Shown here: positions 18,395-30,693 of the stretch, piece by piece
How positions within the stretch are numbered: position 1 is the first letter of the stretch
How the letters are laid out: each line of letters starts with the position of its first letter
Assembly (NCBI RefSeq): GCF_000612625.1
Contig: NZ_CCAS010000004.1
Span: 1 to 64,000 of the forward strand
Source: Neobacillus jeddahensis
GTDB lineage: Bacteria; Bacillota; Bacilli; Bacillales; Cytobacillaceae
Length of the DNA stretch: 64,000 nucleotides
Direction of reading: 5' to 3'
Translations under genes and position numbers: made by a program
Notes under the pieces: model-generated
Seen by the model: the letters and a program-made list of their open reading frames with translations, nothing else
What the model was told of the DNA's origin: nothing
The model's database searches: none

Positions 18395-21300
18395 TTAAAA
18401 CAACGATAGCTGGTTTTGCTCTGGTAGTGATGCAAGGCAGCCTTGTTTGTCTAAATATTCGAGAATAGTCTTAGATACCTTCCCGCGTTGCTGTAAGTCT
18501 TCTTTTGATAAGAATTCACCATCACCCCTAGCCTTCACAATATTGAAAGCAGCGTTTGTTCCTAAGCCTGGAATAGAGTTAAATGGAGGTATTAAGGAAT
18601 TTCCATCAATAATAAACTCGGAAGCATCCGATTTATATAAATCATAATTTTGGAATGTAAAACCTCTTTCGGTCATTTCTAGCGCTAGTTCAAGTACCGT
18701 TAATAGGTTTTTCTCTTTATTTGACGCTTCAAGACCTTTTGCATTAATTTCTTCTAGTTTGGCACGAATCGATTCAGATCCTCGCGACATGGCTTCAATA
18801 TCAAAGTCCTCGGCACGAACAGTGAAATAGGCAGCGTAATAAAGAAGCGGTAGATGTACTTTAAAATAAGCGATCCTGACAGCCATTAATACATAGGCCG
18901 CGGCGTGAGCTTTAGGAAACATGTATTTAATCTTTTTACAAGAGTCAATGTACCATTCCGGAACTTCATTTTTCCGCATCTCTGCTTCCATTTCTTCGCT
19001 TAAACCTTTCCCTTTACGGACAGATTCCATAATTTTAAATGCGAAGGATGGGTCAAGCCCCTGGTAAATTAAGTAAACCATGATATCATCACGACAACCA
19101 ATTACTTCACTTAAATTACAGGTCTGATTATGAATTAATTCCTGTGCATTTCCAAGCCATACATCCGTTCCATGTGATAGGCCTGAAATCTGAACAAGTT
19201 CAGAAAAGGTAGTCGGCTTTGTGTCTTCAAGCATTTGGCGAACAAACCGCGTTCCAAATTCCGGAATACCCAATGTTCCGGTTTTGCACATGATTTGTTG
19301 TGCCGTAACGCCTAACGATTCTGGGCTACTAAAAATTTTCATCACTTCTGGATCATCTGTGGGAATCGTTTTTGGATCCATCCCGCTGAGATCTTGAAGC
19401 ATTCGAATAACGGTTGGGTCGTCGTGTCCCAGAATATCCAGTTTAAGGACGTTGTCGTGAATAGAATGGAAATCAAAATGGGTCGTTTTCCACTCCGAGT
19501 TTCGATCATCTGCTGGGAATTGAATCGGTGAAAAATCGTACACATCCATATAATCTGGAATAACGATAATCCCGCCTGGATGCTGCCCAGTGGTTCTTTT
19601 TACCCCTGTACAGCCAGAAGCAAGACGTTCAATTTCTGCCCCACGCATTTGTAAATTATTATCTTGCTGGTAGGCCTTGACATAACCAAAAGCTGTCTTA
19701 TCTGCTACAGTACCAATCGTTCCGGCACGAAACACTTTGTCTTCTCCAAACAAGACCTTCGTATAGTTATGTGCACGTGGCTGGTATTCACCAGAGAAAT
19801 TCAAATCTATATCGGGAACTTTATCTCCCTTAAAGCCAAGGAACGTTTCAAATGGGATATCGTGGCCATCCTTCGTATATTTATCACCACAATTTGGACA
19901 GTCTTTATCAGGTAAATCAAATCCAGAACCAACCGATCCATCATTAAAGAATTCAGAATGCTTACATGTAGGACACACATAATGTGGCGGCAGTGGATTT
20001 ACTTCTGTTATCTCTGTCATAGTGGCAACCAAGGAAGAACCGACAGATCCCCGTGAACCAACAAGGTATCCATCATCCAAAGATTTTTTAACGAGCTTAT
20101 GTGAAATCAGATAAATTACCGCAAACCCGTGTCCGATGATGCTTTTAAGTTCTTTTTCGAGGCGGGCTTCCACAATTTCCGGAAGAGTCTCTCCATATAT
20201 CCTCCGGGCCATTGCATAACTCATTTCACGCATTTCTTCTTCTGCCCCTTCGATACGCGGGGTATATAAATCATCTTTAATCGGTTTAATGTCATCAATC
20301 ATATCAGCGATTTTGTTGGTATTGGTGACGACAATTTCTTTTGCCTTCTCCTTGCCTAAAAACGAAAAAGCATCTAACATCTCATTGGTTGTCCTAAAGT
20401 GGACATCGGGAAGTTCGTGCCGATTCAATGGATTCGCTCCACCTTGAGAATTAACTAATATTTTTCGATAGATTTTATCATTTTCATTTAGATAGTGGAC
20501 ATTACCCGTTGCAACCACAGGAATGTTCAATTTATCACCAAGGGTGATTATTTTACTAATAATATCCTCCATGGCTTTTTCATCGCGGACTAATTCCATT
20601 TCAATTAACGGTGCATTCACTTCTTTCGGCATAACTTCTAAATAGTCATAAAACCGGGCGTGTGCTTCGACTTCATCTGGAGACTTTTGCATCATCCCTT
20701 CAAATACTTCACCTTTATTACAGCCTGAACCAACAAGAATACCTTCCCGATACTTTTGAAGAACTGATCTAGGTAGTCTTGGTACTCGATAAAAATACTC
20801 AATATGAGAAATGGAAACAAGTTTAAACAAGTTTTTCAAACCTGCTTCAGTTTGAGCTAAAAGTGTGCAATGGTATGGTCGAGCGCGTTGATAGGCATTC
20901 CCTTTTCCCATATGATCGTTAAATTCATCATGGTACTTGATCCCCTTTTCAAGAGCATCTTTTAACATTTTTAAAAGTAAATAGCCCGTTGCTTCTGCAT
21001 CATAAATAGCACGGTGATGCTGGGTCAGTTCAATATCAAACTTCTTCGTTAATGTATTTAGACGATGGTTTTTCATTTCTGGATATAGAAAACGCCCCAA
21101 TTCGAGTGTATCTATTACTGGATTTTTTGCCTTTTCCAGTCCTATTTTTGTATAACCAACATTAAGAAATCCCATATCAAAGGATGCGTTATGGGCTACA
21201 AGGACATCATCCCCAACCCAGTCATGGAATTTCTGAATCACTTCACCGACTTCTGGAGCCGACTGTACCATATCATCCGTGATACCTGTCAAGTTGATCG

Positions 21301-22717
21301 TTGTCGCTGACAAGCGATGATGTGGGTTAGCAAAAGATTCAAAGCGATCAATAATTTCCCCATCTTTTACTTTAACGGCTGCAAGCTCAATAATCGTATC
21401 GTATACCGCAGAAAGCCCAGTTGTTTCCACGTCAAAAATAACAAAAGTATCTTCCTCTAACATTCGGTGGGCATCATTATAGGCGATTGGTACCCCATCA
21501 TCAACAAGGTTTACTTCAACCCCGTATAGTATTTTAATATCATTCTTTTTTCCTGCCCCATATGCCTCAGGAAAGGACTGTGCGCCGGCATGGTCAGTTA
21601 CCGCAATTGCTTTATGACCCCACTTCTTAGCTTGAGCAACCAATGCACTTACCGGAGTGACTGCATCCATTTGACTCATTGGCGTATGAAGATGAAGTTC
21701 AACACGTTTTTCATCCTCTGGTGCTGTATCCTTCCGTCCTGCTGGTTTAATTTCATTAATATCGTTTCCAATCATAACTAGGTCACGGACAAAGGTATCG
21801 TTTTGAATACTGCCGCGAACCCTAACCCACATCCCTTTTTTGACAAGTTGGAATAGGGCAGCGTCCTCTTTATCTCTTGAAAACATTTTCACCAATATGG
21901 AACTTGTATAATCCGTAATTTTAAAAGTTAGCAGTGAGCGCCCGCTTCTTAATTCTCTGATTTCAGCATCAAAGATATAGCCTTCCACAGCGATCCTTCT
22001 TTCCTCATCCACTATATCTATGAGGCTACGAAAGTCTTGATCATCTTTAATTGTTAAACCAATTGTTAGTGGGCCACTTGGAACATCAATTCCCGATTCC
22101 TTTTCGGCCTCTTTCTTTTGCATCTCAACCATCGCCATAAGGGCGCGTTCTTGATCTTCCTTTTGTTTAGCGAGTAAAAATTTCTCGTATTCATCATTTT
22201 TTTCTTCATTTTTTATTTCTGTATCGATTGCAAGCAATGGAAATCCAAATGATTGATAAATATTTCCAATCACTGGTCCATATTTTCGTTTTAAGGCTAA
22301 TCCTTCTGTCTCATTTCTAACGGTAATCGTCAGTTTATTACCGCTTGCTTCCGGTACCTGTTCATTTAATAGTTTAAGAAGCGGCGGTGAAATGCCATCA
22401 ATTTGTTGAATGCAATAGCTCCAATAATCGCGTAATAATTCAGGGGTGATGATTTGATTTGTTACCTGGATACTATATGAAATCGTAGCGATGTTTGAAA
22501 AGGTTCTTTCTAGCTGTGTGGTAAACTTTAAATACACATTGAAGGGCAGGACTTTTTCAAATAAAAATTGAAAATGCCACTTCCTTGCTTTTTTTTCTAC
22601 TAGTAGTCTTTCAATTTGCGCATTGTTAAAATGGACCACTATCGCGTCTTCTATTAATTGCAACTGTTGGAGCAAGAGTTGGAATCGCTCTTTATTGCCT
22701 ACGGCCTGTTCGCTCAT
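18395..22717 (-). CDS. polC: DNA polymerase III alpha subunit, PolC type
   Basis: PolC is the essential replicative polymerase with built-in proofreading in low-GC Gram-positives. The 1440-residue protein has an N-terminal domain, an OB fold, a split PHP domain with [15 protein letters not shown] (about 340), an inserted DEDD exonuclease with [11 protein letters not shown] (about 425), a zinc finger (CPTCKH ... CPNCGDKY) and the C-family polymerase core. Length matches B. subtilis PolC (1437). It is followed by the nusA operon promoter. proS, which lies between rseP and polC in B. subtilis, is absent. Confidence 0.98.
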   Translation of the reverse strand: MSEQAVGNKERFQLLLQQLQLIEDAIVVHFNNAQIERLLVEKKARKWHFQFLFEKVLPFNVYLKFTTQLERTFSNIATISYSIQVTNQIITPELLRDYWSYCIQQIDGISPPLLKLLNEQVPEASGNKLTITVRNETEGLALKRKYGPVIGNIYQSFGFPLLAIDTEIKNEEKNDEYEKFLLAKQKEDQERALMAMVEMQKKEAEKESGIDVPSGPLTIGLTIKDDQDFRSLIDIVDEERRIAVEGYIFDAEIRELRSGRSLLTFKITDYTSSILVKMFSRDKEDAALFQLVKKGMWVRVRGSIQNDTFVRDLVMIGNDINEIKPAGRKDTAPEDEKRVELHLHTPMSQMDAVTPVSALVAQAKKWGHKAIAVTDHAGAQSFPEAYGAGKKNDIKILYGVEVNLVDDGVPIAYNDAHRMLEEDTFVIFDVETTGLSAVYDTIIELAAVKVKDGEIIDRFESFANPHHRLSATTINLTGITDDMVQSAPEVGEVIQKFHDWVGDDVLVAHNASFDMGFLNVGYTKIGLEKAKNPVIDTLELGRFLYPEMKNHRLNTLTKKFDIELTQHHRAIYDAEATGYLLLKMLKDALEKGIKYHDEFNDHMGKGNAYQRARPYHCTLLAQTEAGLKNLFKLVSISHIEYFYRVPRLPRSVLQKYREGILVGSGCNKGEVFEGMMQKSPDEVEAHARFYDYLEVMPKEVNAPLIEMELVRDEKAMEDIISKIITLGDKLNIPVVATGNVHYLNENDKIYRKILVNSQGGANPLNRHELPDVHFRTTNEMLDAFSFLGKEKAKEIVVTNTNKIADMIDDIKPIKDDLYTPRIEGAEEEMREMSYAMARRIYGETLPEIVEARLEKELKSIIGHGFAVIYLISHKLVKKSLDDGYLVGSRGSVGSSLVATMTEITEVNPLPPHYVCPTCKHSEFFNDGSVGSGFDLPDKDCPNCGDKYTKDGHDIPFETFLGFKGDKVPDIDLNFSGEYQPRAHNYTKVLFGEDKVFRAGTIGTVADKTAFGYVKAYQQDNNLQMRGAEIERLASGCTGVKRTTGQHPGGIIVIPDYMDVYDFSPIQFPADDRNSEWKTTHFDFHSIHDNVLKLDILGHDDPTVIRMLQDLSGMDPKTIPTDDPEVMKIFSSPESLGVTAQQIMCKTGTLGIPEFGTRFVRQMLEDTKPTTFSELVQISGLSHGTDVWLGNAQELIHNQTCNLSEVIGCRDDIMVYLIYQGLDPSFAFKIMESVRKGKGLSEEMEAEMRKNEVPEWYIDSCKKIKYMFPKAHAAAYVLMAVRIAYFKVHLPLLYYAAYFTVRAEDFDIEAMSRGSESIRAKLEEINAKGLEASNKEKNLLTVLELALEMTERGFTFQNYDLYKSDASEFIIDGNSLIPPFNSIPGLGTNAAFNIVKARGDGEFLSKEDLQQRGKVSKTILEYLDKQGCLASLPEQNQLSLF

Positions 22718-22772
22718 CGTCTCTCTCCCATCTATATGAAAATCTTTTCTATTCTTTCTACCTCAACAAATA

Positions 22773-22778
22773 ATTATA
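22773..22778 (-). promoter_or_regulatory. Extended -10 promoter of polC
   Basis: TATAAT preceded by TGC (extended -10) lies 56 bases before the polC ATG on the minus strand. I see no good -35 at 16-18 bases, so this depends on the extended -10. Confidence 0.45.
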
Positions 22779-22912
22779 GCATATGTTACCGGGTGATTCG
22801 GCTTAATTCGACATAAAACTTCATCCATTTCATCATGCTTTTTCCATTTAAATAGGGACCGCAACTGCGATCCCTTTTCGGATATTTCTGTTAAGAATAT
22901 ATTTTTCATTTT

Positions 22913-24172
22913 TCACAAGAAGAATCTTTGAATATCATTCCAGGTGACGACCAACATCAGTAGCATAAGCAAGGCAAATCCAATAAAATGAACCATGCCT
23001 TCCTTTTGACGATCGATCGGCTTTCCTCTAACTGCTTCGACAGCAAAAAACATCAATCTTCCACCATCAAGAGCTGGAATTGGCAATAAATTCATAATAC
23101 CTAAGTTAATACTTAAGATCCCTGCCCACTTCATCAGATAATAAATACCAGATTTAGCGACCTCATCCGTCGATTTGTAAATTCCGACTGGTCCTGACAA
23201 TGCATCAATTGAAAATTGACCAGTTACTAATTTACCAAGCATCACAAAAATTTGCTTTGTCCAAAAATAGGTTTCTGTAAACCCAGACTTAATAGCCTGA
23301 ATGGGCGACTTTTCGACGGGGCTATAGACACCTATAATCCCCATTTTACTACCCTCGACTGTTTTTTCTTGTGGAGTAACTTGAATTTCACTTTCTTTCC
23401 CATCACGAATAACCAAAAATTCAAGTTTTTGATTTGGGTTTTTTCGAATGATTTCAACCACATCAGACCAGCTTGAGATTTCCGAACCATTAATACTCTG
23501 AACGATATCCCCTTTTTGAAGACCTGCTGATTTTGCTGCACCGTCAGGAGTAATAACACCCAATTTCGGTTCATTCGAAGGTACGCCTTGCAATAAGGCT
23601 ATGATAATAAAGAGAACAAACGCTAAAACAAAATTCATCATTGGACCAGCAAAAATGGCCATAAATCTTTGTGCTAAGGTTTTTGAACCAAATTGTCGAT
23701 CAAGCGGAGCCAGCTGTGATTCAATCCCATTTTCAACGAGGACTGCTTTTGGATTAATAACGAAAGTCTGTAAGCTTTCATTTTCATCTTCTGGGAATCC
23801 CTTAATGACTAAATCCTTTTCGATATCAGCATATTCTACTTCAACAATCCGACAATTAGGGAATTTTTCTTTATTGTTTAAGATAATCTTGTTAACGTTG
23901 TTGTCATTGTCAAACATAAGACCAATTCTATATCCCGGTTTGATTTCAACCATTTCCGGATCTTCTCCCGCCATACGGACAAATCCGCCGATAGGTAATA
24001 AACGGATCGTATAGGTAGTCTCGCCTTTCTTGTGTGTGAATACCTTAGGACCCATTCCTATCGCAAATTCACGGCAGAGAATTCCTGCTCTTTTAGCGAA
24101 AATAAAATGACCTAATTCATGAAAGAAGACTAGTGCGCCAAAAATCACAATAAAGGCAATAACTGTAGTCAA
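22913..24172 (-). CDS. rseP: Site-2 intramembrane zinc protease RseP/RasP
   Basis: This membrane-embedded site-2 protease cleaves anti-sigma factors and signal-peptide remnants. Seen are HELGH near residue 18-22 in the first membrane segment, a central PDZ domain, LLPIPALDGGR near the C-terminus (second zinc ligand region) and several hydrophobic segments. The longest frame starts at GTG 24184, which lies inside the AAAGGTGG ribosome site. I prefer the TTG at 24172, 8 bases after it, giving 419 residues and the TTVIAF N-terminus like B. subtilis RasP. The start is inferred. Confidence 0.95.
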   Translation of the reverse strand: MTTVIAFIVIFGALVFFHELGHFIFAKRAGILCREFAIGMGPKVFTHKKGETTYTIRLLPIGGFVRMAGEDPEMVEIKPGYRIGLMFDNDNNVNKIILNNKEKFPNCRIVEVEYADIEKDLVIKGFPEDENESLQTFVINPKAVLVENGIESQLAPLDRQFGSKTLAQRFMAIFAGPMMNFVLAFVLFIIIALLQGVPSNEPKLGVITPDGAAKSAGLQKGDIVQSINGSEISSWSDVVEIIRKNPNQKLEFLVIRDGKESEIQVTPQEKTVEGSKMGIIGVYSPVEKSPIQAIKSGFTETYFWTKQIFVMLGKLVTGQFSIDALSGPVGIYKSTDEVAKSGIYYLMKWAGILSINLGIMNLLPIPALDGGRLMFFAVEAVRGKPIDRQKEGMVHFIGFALLMLLMLVVTWNDIQRFFL

Positions 24173-24245
24173 ATTTAAAACCACCTTTTTTCAGGATAGG
24201 GAAATATCTTCTTACTTCGTCGCTAAACGAGCCCTTCCAATTTCA

Positions 24246-25388
24246 TTATAAAAGTGAAAGCACAAATTGTCTTGTTTCCTGATCTACTTCTTCTATCAAA
24301 GCTAAACTTGGACTTTCAATTGTTTGATGGGAGAGTAGTGCCTTTTCAATTAGATCTTCAATTTGCAAAAACCGAATTTTGCCTTCCAAAAAGGCAGCAA
24401 CGGCGACTTCATTGGCAGCATTCAAGACTGTCGGCATTGTTCCCCCTTGCTTACCAGCCATATAGGCAAACTGTAAACAACGGAACCGATCTAGATCCAT
24501 TTCCTGAAAGTGCAATTTGCCAATACTTGCCAAGTTCAAACGGTTTGCCGATGGCAACGGCAGGCGATCAGGGTAGGAAAGTGCATATTGAATGGGTACT
24601 CTCATATCAGGTGTACCTAGCTGGGCAATGATACTTGAATCATGAAATTCCACCATGGAGTGAATGATACTTTCTTTGTGGAGCAAGACATCGATTTGCT
24701 CATATGGCATATCGAACAACCAATGTGCCTCAATTACCTCTAATCCTTTATTCATCATACTGGCGGAGTCAATTGTAATTTTTGCACCCATTGACCAATT
24801 AGGATGGTTTAAGGCCTCTTCCACGGTCACATATGCTAACTCGGTGCGTGTCCGGTCACGAAAGCTCCCTCCAGATGCCGTTATAATTAGTCTTTCAATA
24901 TTTTTATCCTTTTCCCCCTGTAAGGCTTGGAAAATCGCTGAATGTTCACTATCAACTGGGAGTAAAGGCACATTATTCTTTTTAGCGGCTTCCATCACTA
25001 AGTGTCCTGCCGTCACTAGTGTCTCCTTATTGGCAATGGCGATTACCTTGCCACATTCAATCGCTTGTAAGGTAGGATGAAGCCCAACACTACCTAAAAC
25101 GGCATTAACGAGGATATCCGATTTCTCATAAACGGCCACTTCGATCAACCCTTCATGTCCATAGGTTATCTTTGTTTGTGGAAATTCCGCTTTAAGTGTT
25201 TGACAATCACCATGGTCTTGCACTGAAACAAGCTCTGGTTTTAATTCAATAATTAATTGCCGTGCCAAGTTTATATTTTTCCCAACCGAAAAGGCTGATA
25301 ATTTAAATTCAGTTGGATGCTCTCGAATAATATCAATGGTCTGCATCCCAACTGAGCCTGTTGCACCCAATAAACTAATAACTTTCAA
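24246..25388 (-). CDS. dxr: 1-deoxy-D-xylulose-5-phosphate reductoisomerase
   Basis: Dxr makes 2-C-methyl-D-erythritol 4-phosphate in the non-mevalonate isoprenoid pathway, whose products are used by the neighbouring UppS. The 380-residue protein has [12 protein letters not shown] (6-17), NKETLV and the metal-site motif PVDSEHSA. Start is TTG at 25388 with AGGAG about 10 bases upstream. Order uppS-cdsA-dxr-rseP is the conserved Bacillus arrangement. Confidence 0.96.
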   Translation of the reverse strand: MKVISLLGATGSVGMQTIDIIREHPTEFKLSAFSVGKNINLARQLIIELKPELVSVQDHGDCQTLKAEFPQTKITYGHEGLIEVAVYEKSDILVNAVLGSVGLHPTLQAIECGKVIAIANKETLVTAGHLVMEAAKKNNVPLLPVDSEHSAIFQALQGEKDKNIERLIITASGGSFRDRTRTELAYVTVEEALNHPNWSMGAKITIDSASMMNKGLEVIEAHWLFDMPYEQIDVLLHKESIIHSMVEFHDSSIIAQLGTPDMRVPIQYALSYPDRLPLPSANRLNLASIGKLHFQEMDLDRFRCLQFAYMAGKQGGTMPTVLNAANEVAVAAFLEGKIRFLQIEDLIEKALLSHQTIESPSLALIEEVDQETRQFVLSLL

Positions 25389-25431
25389 AAATATTCAACT
25401 CCTATAAAAAGCACATACACATTTGTTCTGT

Positions 25432-26223
25432 TTATAACCAAAGGTGAAATAAGTTTAAAATCGGCCAGACAAATAAGAGACTATCAAAACGGTCAAGGAT
25501 TCCTCCATGGCCAGGTAAGATCTTTCCTGAATCTTTCACATTAAAATGGCGTTTGAACGCTGATTGGACTAAATCACCAATTTGTCCAAAAACAGAAAGG
25601 ACAATCGTTATTCCAATTAACGTCAGCATACCTGCAGAGATCTCCGTGAAAAGAACAAATAAAATAGCTACAATAACGGCGCAAACTACCCCACCTAATG
25701 ACCCTTCAACGGTTTTATTTGGGCTGATTTCCGGCCAAAGTTTATTTCTGCCCATGGATTTACCAATAAAGTAGGCACCTGAATCCGTAGCCCAAATAAT
25801 AAATAAAGAATAAAAAATATACACAAGACCAGCTTCACGTGTTTCCATAAAGAAATAGAAACCAATCCCAACATAAACTGCAGACAGAATAGAAAAAGAT
25901 ACATCTTCAAATGTAAAACGATTTTTGGTAACCACAGAATAGGCCAACAATAAAAGAATTATCACAATACCAAGTTCTGTTTTTGAATAATAAAAGCTGG
26001 TAAAAAAATGGTCGTATTGCTTAGGGAAAATGATAATCCACAAAAATAAAAGTGATAGTAAACCGTTTATTGAAAAAAGGTTAAATTTTTTCATTTTTAA
26101 TAGCTCATACAAACCAATGGTTGCAAGAAAATACGTTAACAAAACAAATGGTAGACCACCATAAAATACAATTGGTAAAAATAATGCCGCTGCTACGACT
26201 GCTGTAATGATTCTTTGCTTCAT
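25432..26223 (-). CDS. cdsA: Phosphatidate cytidylyltransferase
   Basis: CdsA makes CDP-diacylglycerol, precursor of all major phospholipids. The 263-residue protein is mostly hydrophobic with about seven to eight membrane segments and carries the CdsA signature SAFKRHFNVKDSGKILPGHG followed by GILDRFD near the C-terminus. The ATG has AAAGGTG. It lies between uppS and dxr. Confidence 0.96.
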   Translation of the reverse strand: MKQRIITAVVAAALFLPIVFYGGLPFVLLTYFLATIGLYELLKMKKFNLFSINGLLSLLFLWIIIFPKQYDHFFTSFYYSKTELGIVIILLLLAYSVVTKNRFTFEDVSFSILSAVYVGIGFYFFMETREAGLVYIFYSLFIIWATDSGAYFIGKSMGRNKLWPEISPNKTVEGSLGGVVCAVIVAILFVLFTEISAGMLTLIGITIVLSVFGQIGDLVQSAFKRHFNVKDSGKILPGHGGILDRFDSLLFVWPILNLFHLWL

Positions 26224-26295
26224 CTACTAATTCAACACCTTTAAAGTTCTAAGGAAGGGATTGCTACTCCGCCTGTATGACGACACAATAAGCGC

Positions 26296-27072
26296 TTAAA
26301 TTCCGCCGAAACGACGTTGGCGTTTTTGAAACACCTCAATCGCTTCTAGCAAATGTTCCTCATTGAAATCTGGCCATAATACTTCTGTAAACCATAACTC
26401 TGAATACGCCAATTGCCAAAGCATAAAGTTACTTAAGCGAATTTCGCCACTTGTTCGGATTAACAAATCCGGATCTGCAAAATCTGAAGTCATTAAATAG
26501 GATGAAAAGACTTCTTCATTTAAATCCGCTTCCTTTAGTATACCATTTTTACTATCATTTAAGACTAACTTTACTGCATCAAGGATCTCTGCTCTGCTTC
26601 CATAATTCAAGGCAAAGTTCAAAACAAGCCCATTATTATTTTTTGTTTCCTCAATAGCTTTTTCAATTGCCCTTAAGGTATGTACAGGTAACTGATCCTT
26701 ATACCCCATCATTTTAACCTGAACATTGTTCTTAACTAATTCAGGGAGAAACGTTCCTAAAAATTCTGCCGGTAACTTCATTATGTATTCTACCTCGTTT
26801 TTCGGACGTTTCCAGTTCTCAGTTGAAAATGCATATAGAGTTAACGTCTTTACCCCAAGGTCATTCGCCAGCATCGTCGTTTTCCGAACAACCTTCATCC
26901 CTTCATGATGTCCGGCTATTCGCGGTAAAGCCCTCTTCTTGGCCCAACGTCCATTGCCGTCCATAATGATGGCAACATGCTCAGGAACAGGCAATTCTTT
27001 TATTTCATTTATTTTATCTCGGAGTGTGGAAGAGGTGGTTGACTTCTTCCATAGCCTAAATTTATTTAACAT
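26296..27072 (-). CDS. uppS: Undecaprenyl diphosphate synthase
   Basis: UppS adds eight isoprene units to farnesyl diphosphate to make the C55 carrier for cell-wall synthesis. The catalytic aspartate is Asp38 in IIMDGNGRWAKKR. Start is the ATG at 27072 with GAGGAG 7 bases upstream; the longer frame starts at a TTG inside that site. The product has 258 residues. It heads the uppS-cdsA-dxr-rseP group. Confidence 0.96.
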   Translation of the reverse strand: MLNKFRLWKKSTTSSTLRDKINEIKELPVPEHVAIIMDGNGRWAKKRALPRIAGHHEGMKVVRKTTMLANDLGVKTLTLYAFSTENWKRPKNEVEYIMKLPAEFLGTFLPELVKNNVQVKMMGYKDQLPVHTLRAIEKAIEETKNNNGLVLNFALNYGSRAEILDAVKLVLNDSKNGILKEADLNEEVFSSYLMTSDFADPDLLIRTSGEIRLSNFMLWQLAYSELWFTEVLWPDFNEEHLLEAIEVFQKRQRRFGGI

Positions 27073-27188
27073 AACATTGCTCCTCAATTAGTTAATCATT
27101 TCCTCCGATAATAAATCAATCTAAACCATGTACAGCTATATGTAAAAGTATTTTAGAATAGATGTTTTTATCTTACCAAAAAACTAAA

Positions 27189-27217
27189 AAGATATCTCTA
27201 TTAATAACTTATGTAAA
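27189..27217 (-). promoter_or_regulatory. Possible sigma-A promoter of uppS
   Basis: TTTACA (27212-27217) and TATCTT (27189-27194) are 17 bases apart on the minus strand. A second candidate, TTTACA (27141-27146) with TTAGAT (27119-27124) at 16 bases, lies nearer uppS. Either would start transcription after the frr terminator. Confidence 0.4.
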
Positions 27218-27288
27218 ACAAAAGGAATTAAGAATAATGTTCGGAAATCCCTAGGAATATCTTCACTATCTGAAGCCTCACAACAGTG

Positions 27289-27313
27289 AAAAAAAACCCC
27301 CTAAGAAGAGGGT
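27289..27313 (-). terminator. Terminator after frr
   Basis: ACCCTC and GGGGGT form a short G-C stem with a 6-base loop, followed on the minus strand by eight T. It lies just past the frr stop at 27326. Confidence 0.65.
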
Positions 27314-27325
27314 CTATTCATGTGT

Positions 27326-27883
27326 CTACACTTCTAAGATTTCTTTTTCTTTCTCTTTCGTAATTTGGTCGATTTTTTGAATATTTTCATCCGTGATTTT
27401 CTGAATATCATCAGAATATCCACGAAGAGCATCTTCCGTAATTTCCCCATTTTTTTCTAGCTTTTTCAAATCATCATTTGCATCACGGCGAATGTTGCGA
27501 ATCGCCACCTTTGCTTCTTCTGATTCTTTTTTGACTAGTTTCACTAGTTCTTTCCGACGTTCTTCTGTTAATTGTGGAATGGCAATACGAATCACAGTTC
27601 CATCGTTGGAAGGATTTAAACCTAAATCCGACTTTAAGATTGCTTTTTCAATATCGCCAAGAATAGATTTATCATAGGGTTGAATCACAAGTAGACGCGC
27701 TTCTGGTGTTGTAATCCCCGCCATTTGGTTCACAGGTGTAGGAGCACCATAATATTCAAACGTAAGACGATCAAGTAATGATGCGCTAGCTCTTCCCGCA
27801 CGGATGCTGGCAAGCTCACGTGAATATGCTTGAATCGCTTTTGTCATACGATCTTTTGTAGAAGAAATAACTTGTTTTGGCAT
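27326..27883 (-). CDS. frr: Ribosome recycling factor
   Basis: RRF, with EF-G, splits post-termination ribosomes. The 185-residue protein has the family N-terminus and the [13 protein letters not shown] region, plus [23 protein letters not shown]. Its ATG overlaps the pyrH stop by one base (TAATG), so the two are translationally coupled. A terminator follows. Confidence 0.98.
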   Translation of the reverse strand: MPKQVISSTKDRMTKAIQAYSRELASIRAGRASASLLDRLTFEYYGAPTPVNQMAGITTPEARLLVIQPYDKSILGDIEKAILKSDLGLNPSNDGTVIRIAIPQLTEERRKELVKLVKKESEEAKVAIRNIRRDANDDLKKLEKNGEITEDALRGYSDDIQKITDENIQKIDQITKEKEKEILEV

Positions 27884-28608
27884 TAATTTTTCCCCCTAAC
27901 AATTGTACCGATTTTTTCTCCCATAACTGCTCTTTTAATATTACCTTGTTCCATAATTGAGAAAACGATCAATGGAATATCATTATCCATACATAACGAG
28001 GAAGCAGTTGAATCCATGACTGCTAATCCTTCCTTAATAACATCCAAGAATGTGAGGTCATCATACTTAGTGGCCGTATCATCTATTCTTGGGTCAGCTG
28101 AATAAACACCATCGACATTATTTTTTGCCATTAAAATCACTTCTGCATCAATCTCCGCAGCACGTAATGCTGCAGTTGTATCTGTTGAGAAGTAAGGGTT
28201 ACCTGTACCTGCTGCAAAGATTACTACCCTTTGCTTTTCTAAATGTCGCATCGCGCGTCGACGAATATATGGTTCAGCAACCTGGCGCATTTCAATCGAT
28301 GTTTGTACACGTGATTCAATTCCTAATTGTTCTAAACTATCTTGAAGTGCTAGAGAATTCATCACTGTAGCTAGCATCCCCATATAGTCAGCAGTGGCTC
28401 TGTCCATGCCCATCTCACTGCCGATTTTCCCGCGCCAAATATTCCCTCCGCCGACAACGACTGCTACTTCAACACCAAGTTCCGCCACTTCTTTTACTTG
28501 TTCTGCAATTGACTTGATAACAGAAGGTTTAATTCCAAAGCTAGACTCACCAGCAAGTGCTTCTCCGCTCAATTTTAATACTACGCGTTTGTACTTAGGA
28601 CCGCTCAT
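27883..28608 (-). CDS. pyrH: Uridylate kinase (UMP kinase)
   Basis: PyrH phosphorylates UMP to UDP; in bacteria it is a hexamer regulated by GTP and UTP. The 241-residue protein has [13 protein letters not shown] near the start and [11 protein letters not shown]. Start is the ATG at 28608 with GGAGG at 5 bases; an earlier in-frame start lies in the ribosome site. A terminator after tsf and an 11-bp hairpin lie upstream, so pyrH-frr may be expressed partly apart from rpsB-tsf. Confidence 0.97.
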   Translation of the reverse strand: MSGPKYKRVVLKLSGEALAGESSFGIKPSVIKSIAEQVKEVAELGVEVAVVVGGGNIWRGKIGSEMGMDRATADYMGMLATVMNSLALQDSLEQLGIESRVQTSIEMRQVAEPYIRRRAMRHLEKQRVVIFAAGTGNPYFSTDTTAALRAAEIDAEVILMAKNNVDGVYSADPRIDDTATKYDDLTFLDVIKEGLAVMDSTASSLCMDNDIPLIVFSIMEQGNIKRAVMGEKIGTIVRGKN

Positions 28609-28629
28609 ATAAACCTCCATATGTATTTT

Positions 28630-28666
28630 TTAAGTACAAGCGCCTTGAATAGGCACTTGTACTTAA
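28630..28666 (-). promoter_or_regulatory. Strong hairpin just upstream of pyrH
   Basis: TTAAGTACAAG (28630-28640) pairs perfectly over 11 bases with CTTGTACTTAA (28656-28666); an inner CCT/AGG can also pair. It ends 21 bases before the pyrH ATG. It has no T run on the minus strand, so it is more likely a leader structure than a pyrH-side terminator; on the plus strand it is followed by CTATTTTTC. Confidence 0.55.
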
Positions 28667-28687
28667 CTATTTTTCAATGCTCGTTCT

Positions 28688-28719
28688 TCAAAAATAGGGA
28701 ACACTCCGTGTCCCCTATT
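28688..28719 (-). terminator. Terminator after tsf
   Basis: AATAGGG and CCCTATT plus ACAC/GTGT form a long stem (28693-28719), followed on the minus strand by a T run. It lies about 60 bases past the tsf stop. Confidence 0.75.
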
Positions 28720-28782
28720 CAAAAACCTATTACAATAACATTCCCTTACAACATGTGTTAATTTTAGCTAGAGAATATTTGA

Positions 28783-29667
28783 CTATTGTTTATTTACTTG
28801 GTTCATAACTTCTTCAGCAAAGTTATCTTCACGTTTTTCGATGCCTTCTCCTACTTCAAAACGTACGAATTCGCGAATGGTAGCTCCCTTTGACTCAACA
28901 AATTGACGAACCTTTTGATCAGGATTTTTAACAAATGCTTGGTCATTTACACAAACATCTTCAAAGTATTTACCAAGACGGCCTTCAACCATTTTCTCAA
29001 CAATGTTAGCTGGTTTTCCTTCGTTTAGAGCTTGTTGAGTTAATACTTGACGCTCATGTTCAACTTCTTCTTGAGAAACTTGATCGCGAGAAACATATTT
29101 TGGTTTTAATGCAGCAATGTGCATTGAAACATCTTTTGCAGCAGCTTCGTCAGTTGTTCCTTCAAGAACAGTTAATACGCTGATACGGCCACCCATGTGA
29201 AGATATGCACCAAATGCATCATTATCCGTTTTTGCAACAACAGCAAAACGACGTAGAGTAAGTTTTTCACCAATCTTAGCAATTGCAGCATTGATATGGT
29301 CAGCAACAGTTGCACCATTTTCCATTGTTTGAACTAATGCTTCTTCAACAGTAGCTGGCTTGTTGTTTAATAAGTGAGATGCTAGCTCTTTAACAAGAGT
29401 TAGGAATCCTTCATTCTTAGCAACGAAGTCTGTTTCAGAGTTTACTTCAAGGATAACAGCCTCATTACCTGCTGTTACGATTGAAGTTAATCCTTCTGCA
29501 GCAATACGGTCAGCTTTGTTTGCAGCTTTAGCAATTCCTTTTTCACGTAAGAAATCAATTGCCTTATCCATATCACCTTCTGTTGCTGTAAGCGCCTTTT
29601 TACAATCCATCATACCTGCGCCAGTTTTTTCACGTAGTTCTTTAACCATTTGAGCAGTAACTGCCAT
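28783..29667 (-). CDS. tsf: Elongation factor Ts
   Basis: EF-Ts exchanges GDP for GTP on EF-Tu. The 294-residue protein has [19 protein letters not shown] (9-27, UBA-like N-domain) and the [10 protein letters not shown] motif (about 78-87). The ATG has AGGAGG. It follows rpsB; a strong hairpin terminator between the two suggests partial attenuation. Confidence 0.98.
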   Translation of the reverse strand: MAVTAQMVKELREKTGAGMMDCKKALTATEGDMDKAIDFLREKGIAKAANKADRIAAEGLTSIVTAGNEAVILEVNSETDFVAKNEGFLTLVKELASHLLNNKPATVEEALVQTMENGATVADHINAAIAKIGEKLTLRRFAVVAKTDNDAFGAYLHMGGRISVLTVLEGTTDEAAAKDVSMHIAALKPKYVSRDQVSQEEVEHERQVLTQQALNEGKPANIVEKMVEGRLGKYFEDVCVNDQAFVKNPDQKVRQFVESKGATIREFVRFEVGEGIEKREDNFAEEVMNQVNKQ

Positions 29668-29740
29668 AATAAATATCCTCCTTTAATCTATGTACTATAC
29701 TCATATCATAGCCATTCACGCTTGAGATAAACATTTCTTA

Positions 29741-29780
29741 AAAAAAGGTGATAAAGGGTGCTCCCTCTTATCACCTTTTT
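29741..29780 (-). terminator. Terminator between rpsB and tsf
   Basis: AAGGTGATAA pairs with TTATCACCTT and an inner GGG/CCC, with A runs and T runs at either end. It lies 17 bases past the rpsB stop, inside the rpsB-tsf gene pair. Confidence 0.85.
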
Positions 29781-29796
29781 TAATTACTACCCTATC

Positions 29797-30580
<784 letters not shown>

Positions 30581-30611
30581 TCAAAAGGCGTGTGTATTAA
30601 CACCATGAAAT

Positions 30612-30640
30612 AATATAGCACAAGAATTTAAAACAATCAA
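30612..30640 (-). promoter_or_regulatory. sigma-A promoter of rpsB
   Basis: TTGATT (30635-30640) and TATATT (30612-30617) are 17 bases apart on the minus strand, with TGC before the -10. It lies about 117 bases before the rpsB ATG. Confidence 0.7.
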
Positions 30641-30660
30641 GTATTGTTGTAGAAAAATAA

Positions 30661-30688
30661 TAAAATCCCCAGAATGAACTGGGGATTT
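30661..30688 (-). terminator. Terminator after codY
   Basis: AAATCCCCAG (30663-30672) pairs perfectly with CTGGGGATTT (30679-30688), followed on the minus strand by TTATTATTTTTC. It lies 5 bases past the codY stop. Confidence 0.85.
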
Positions 30689-30693
30689 ATATT

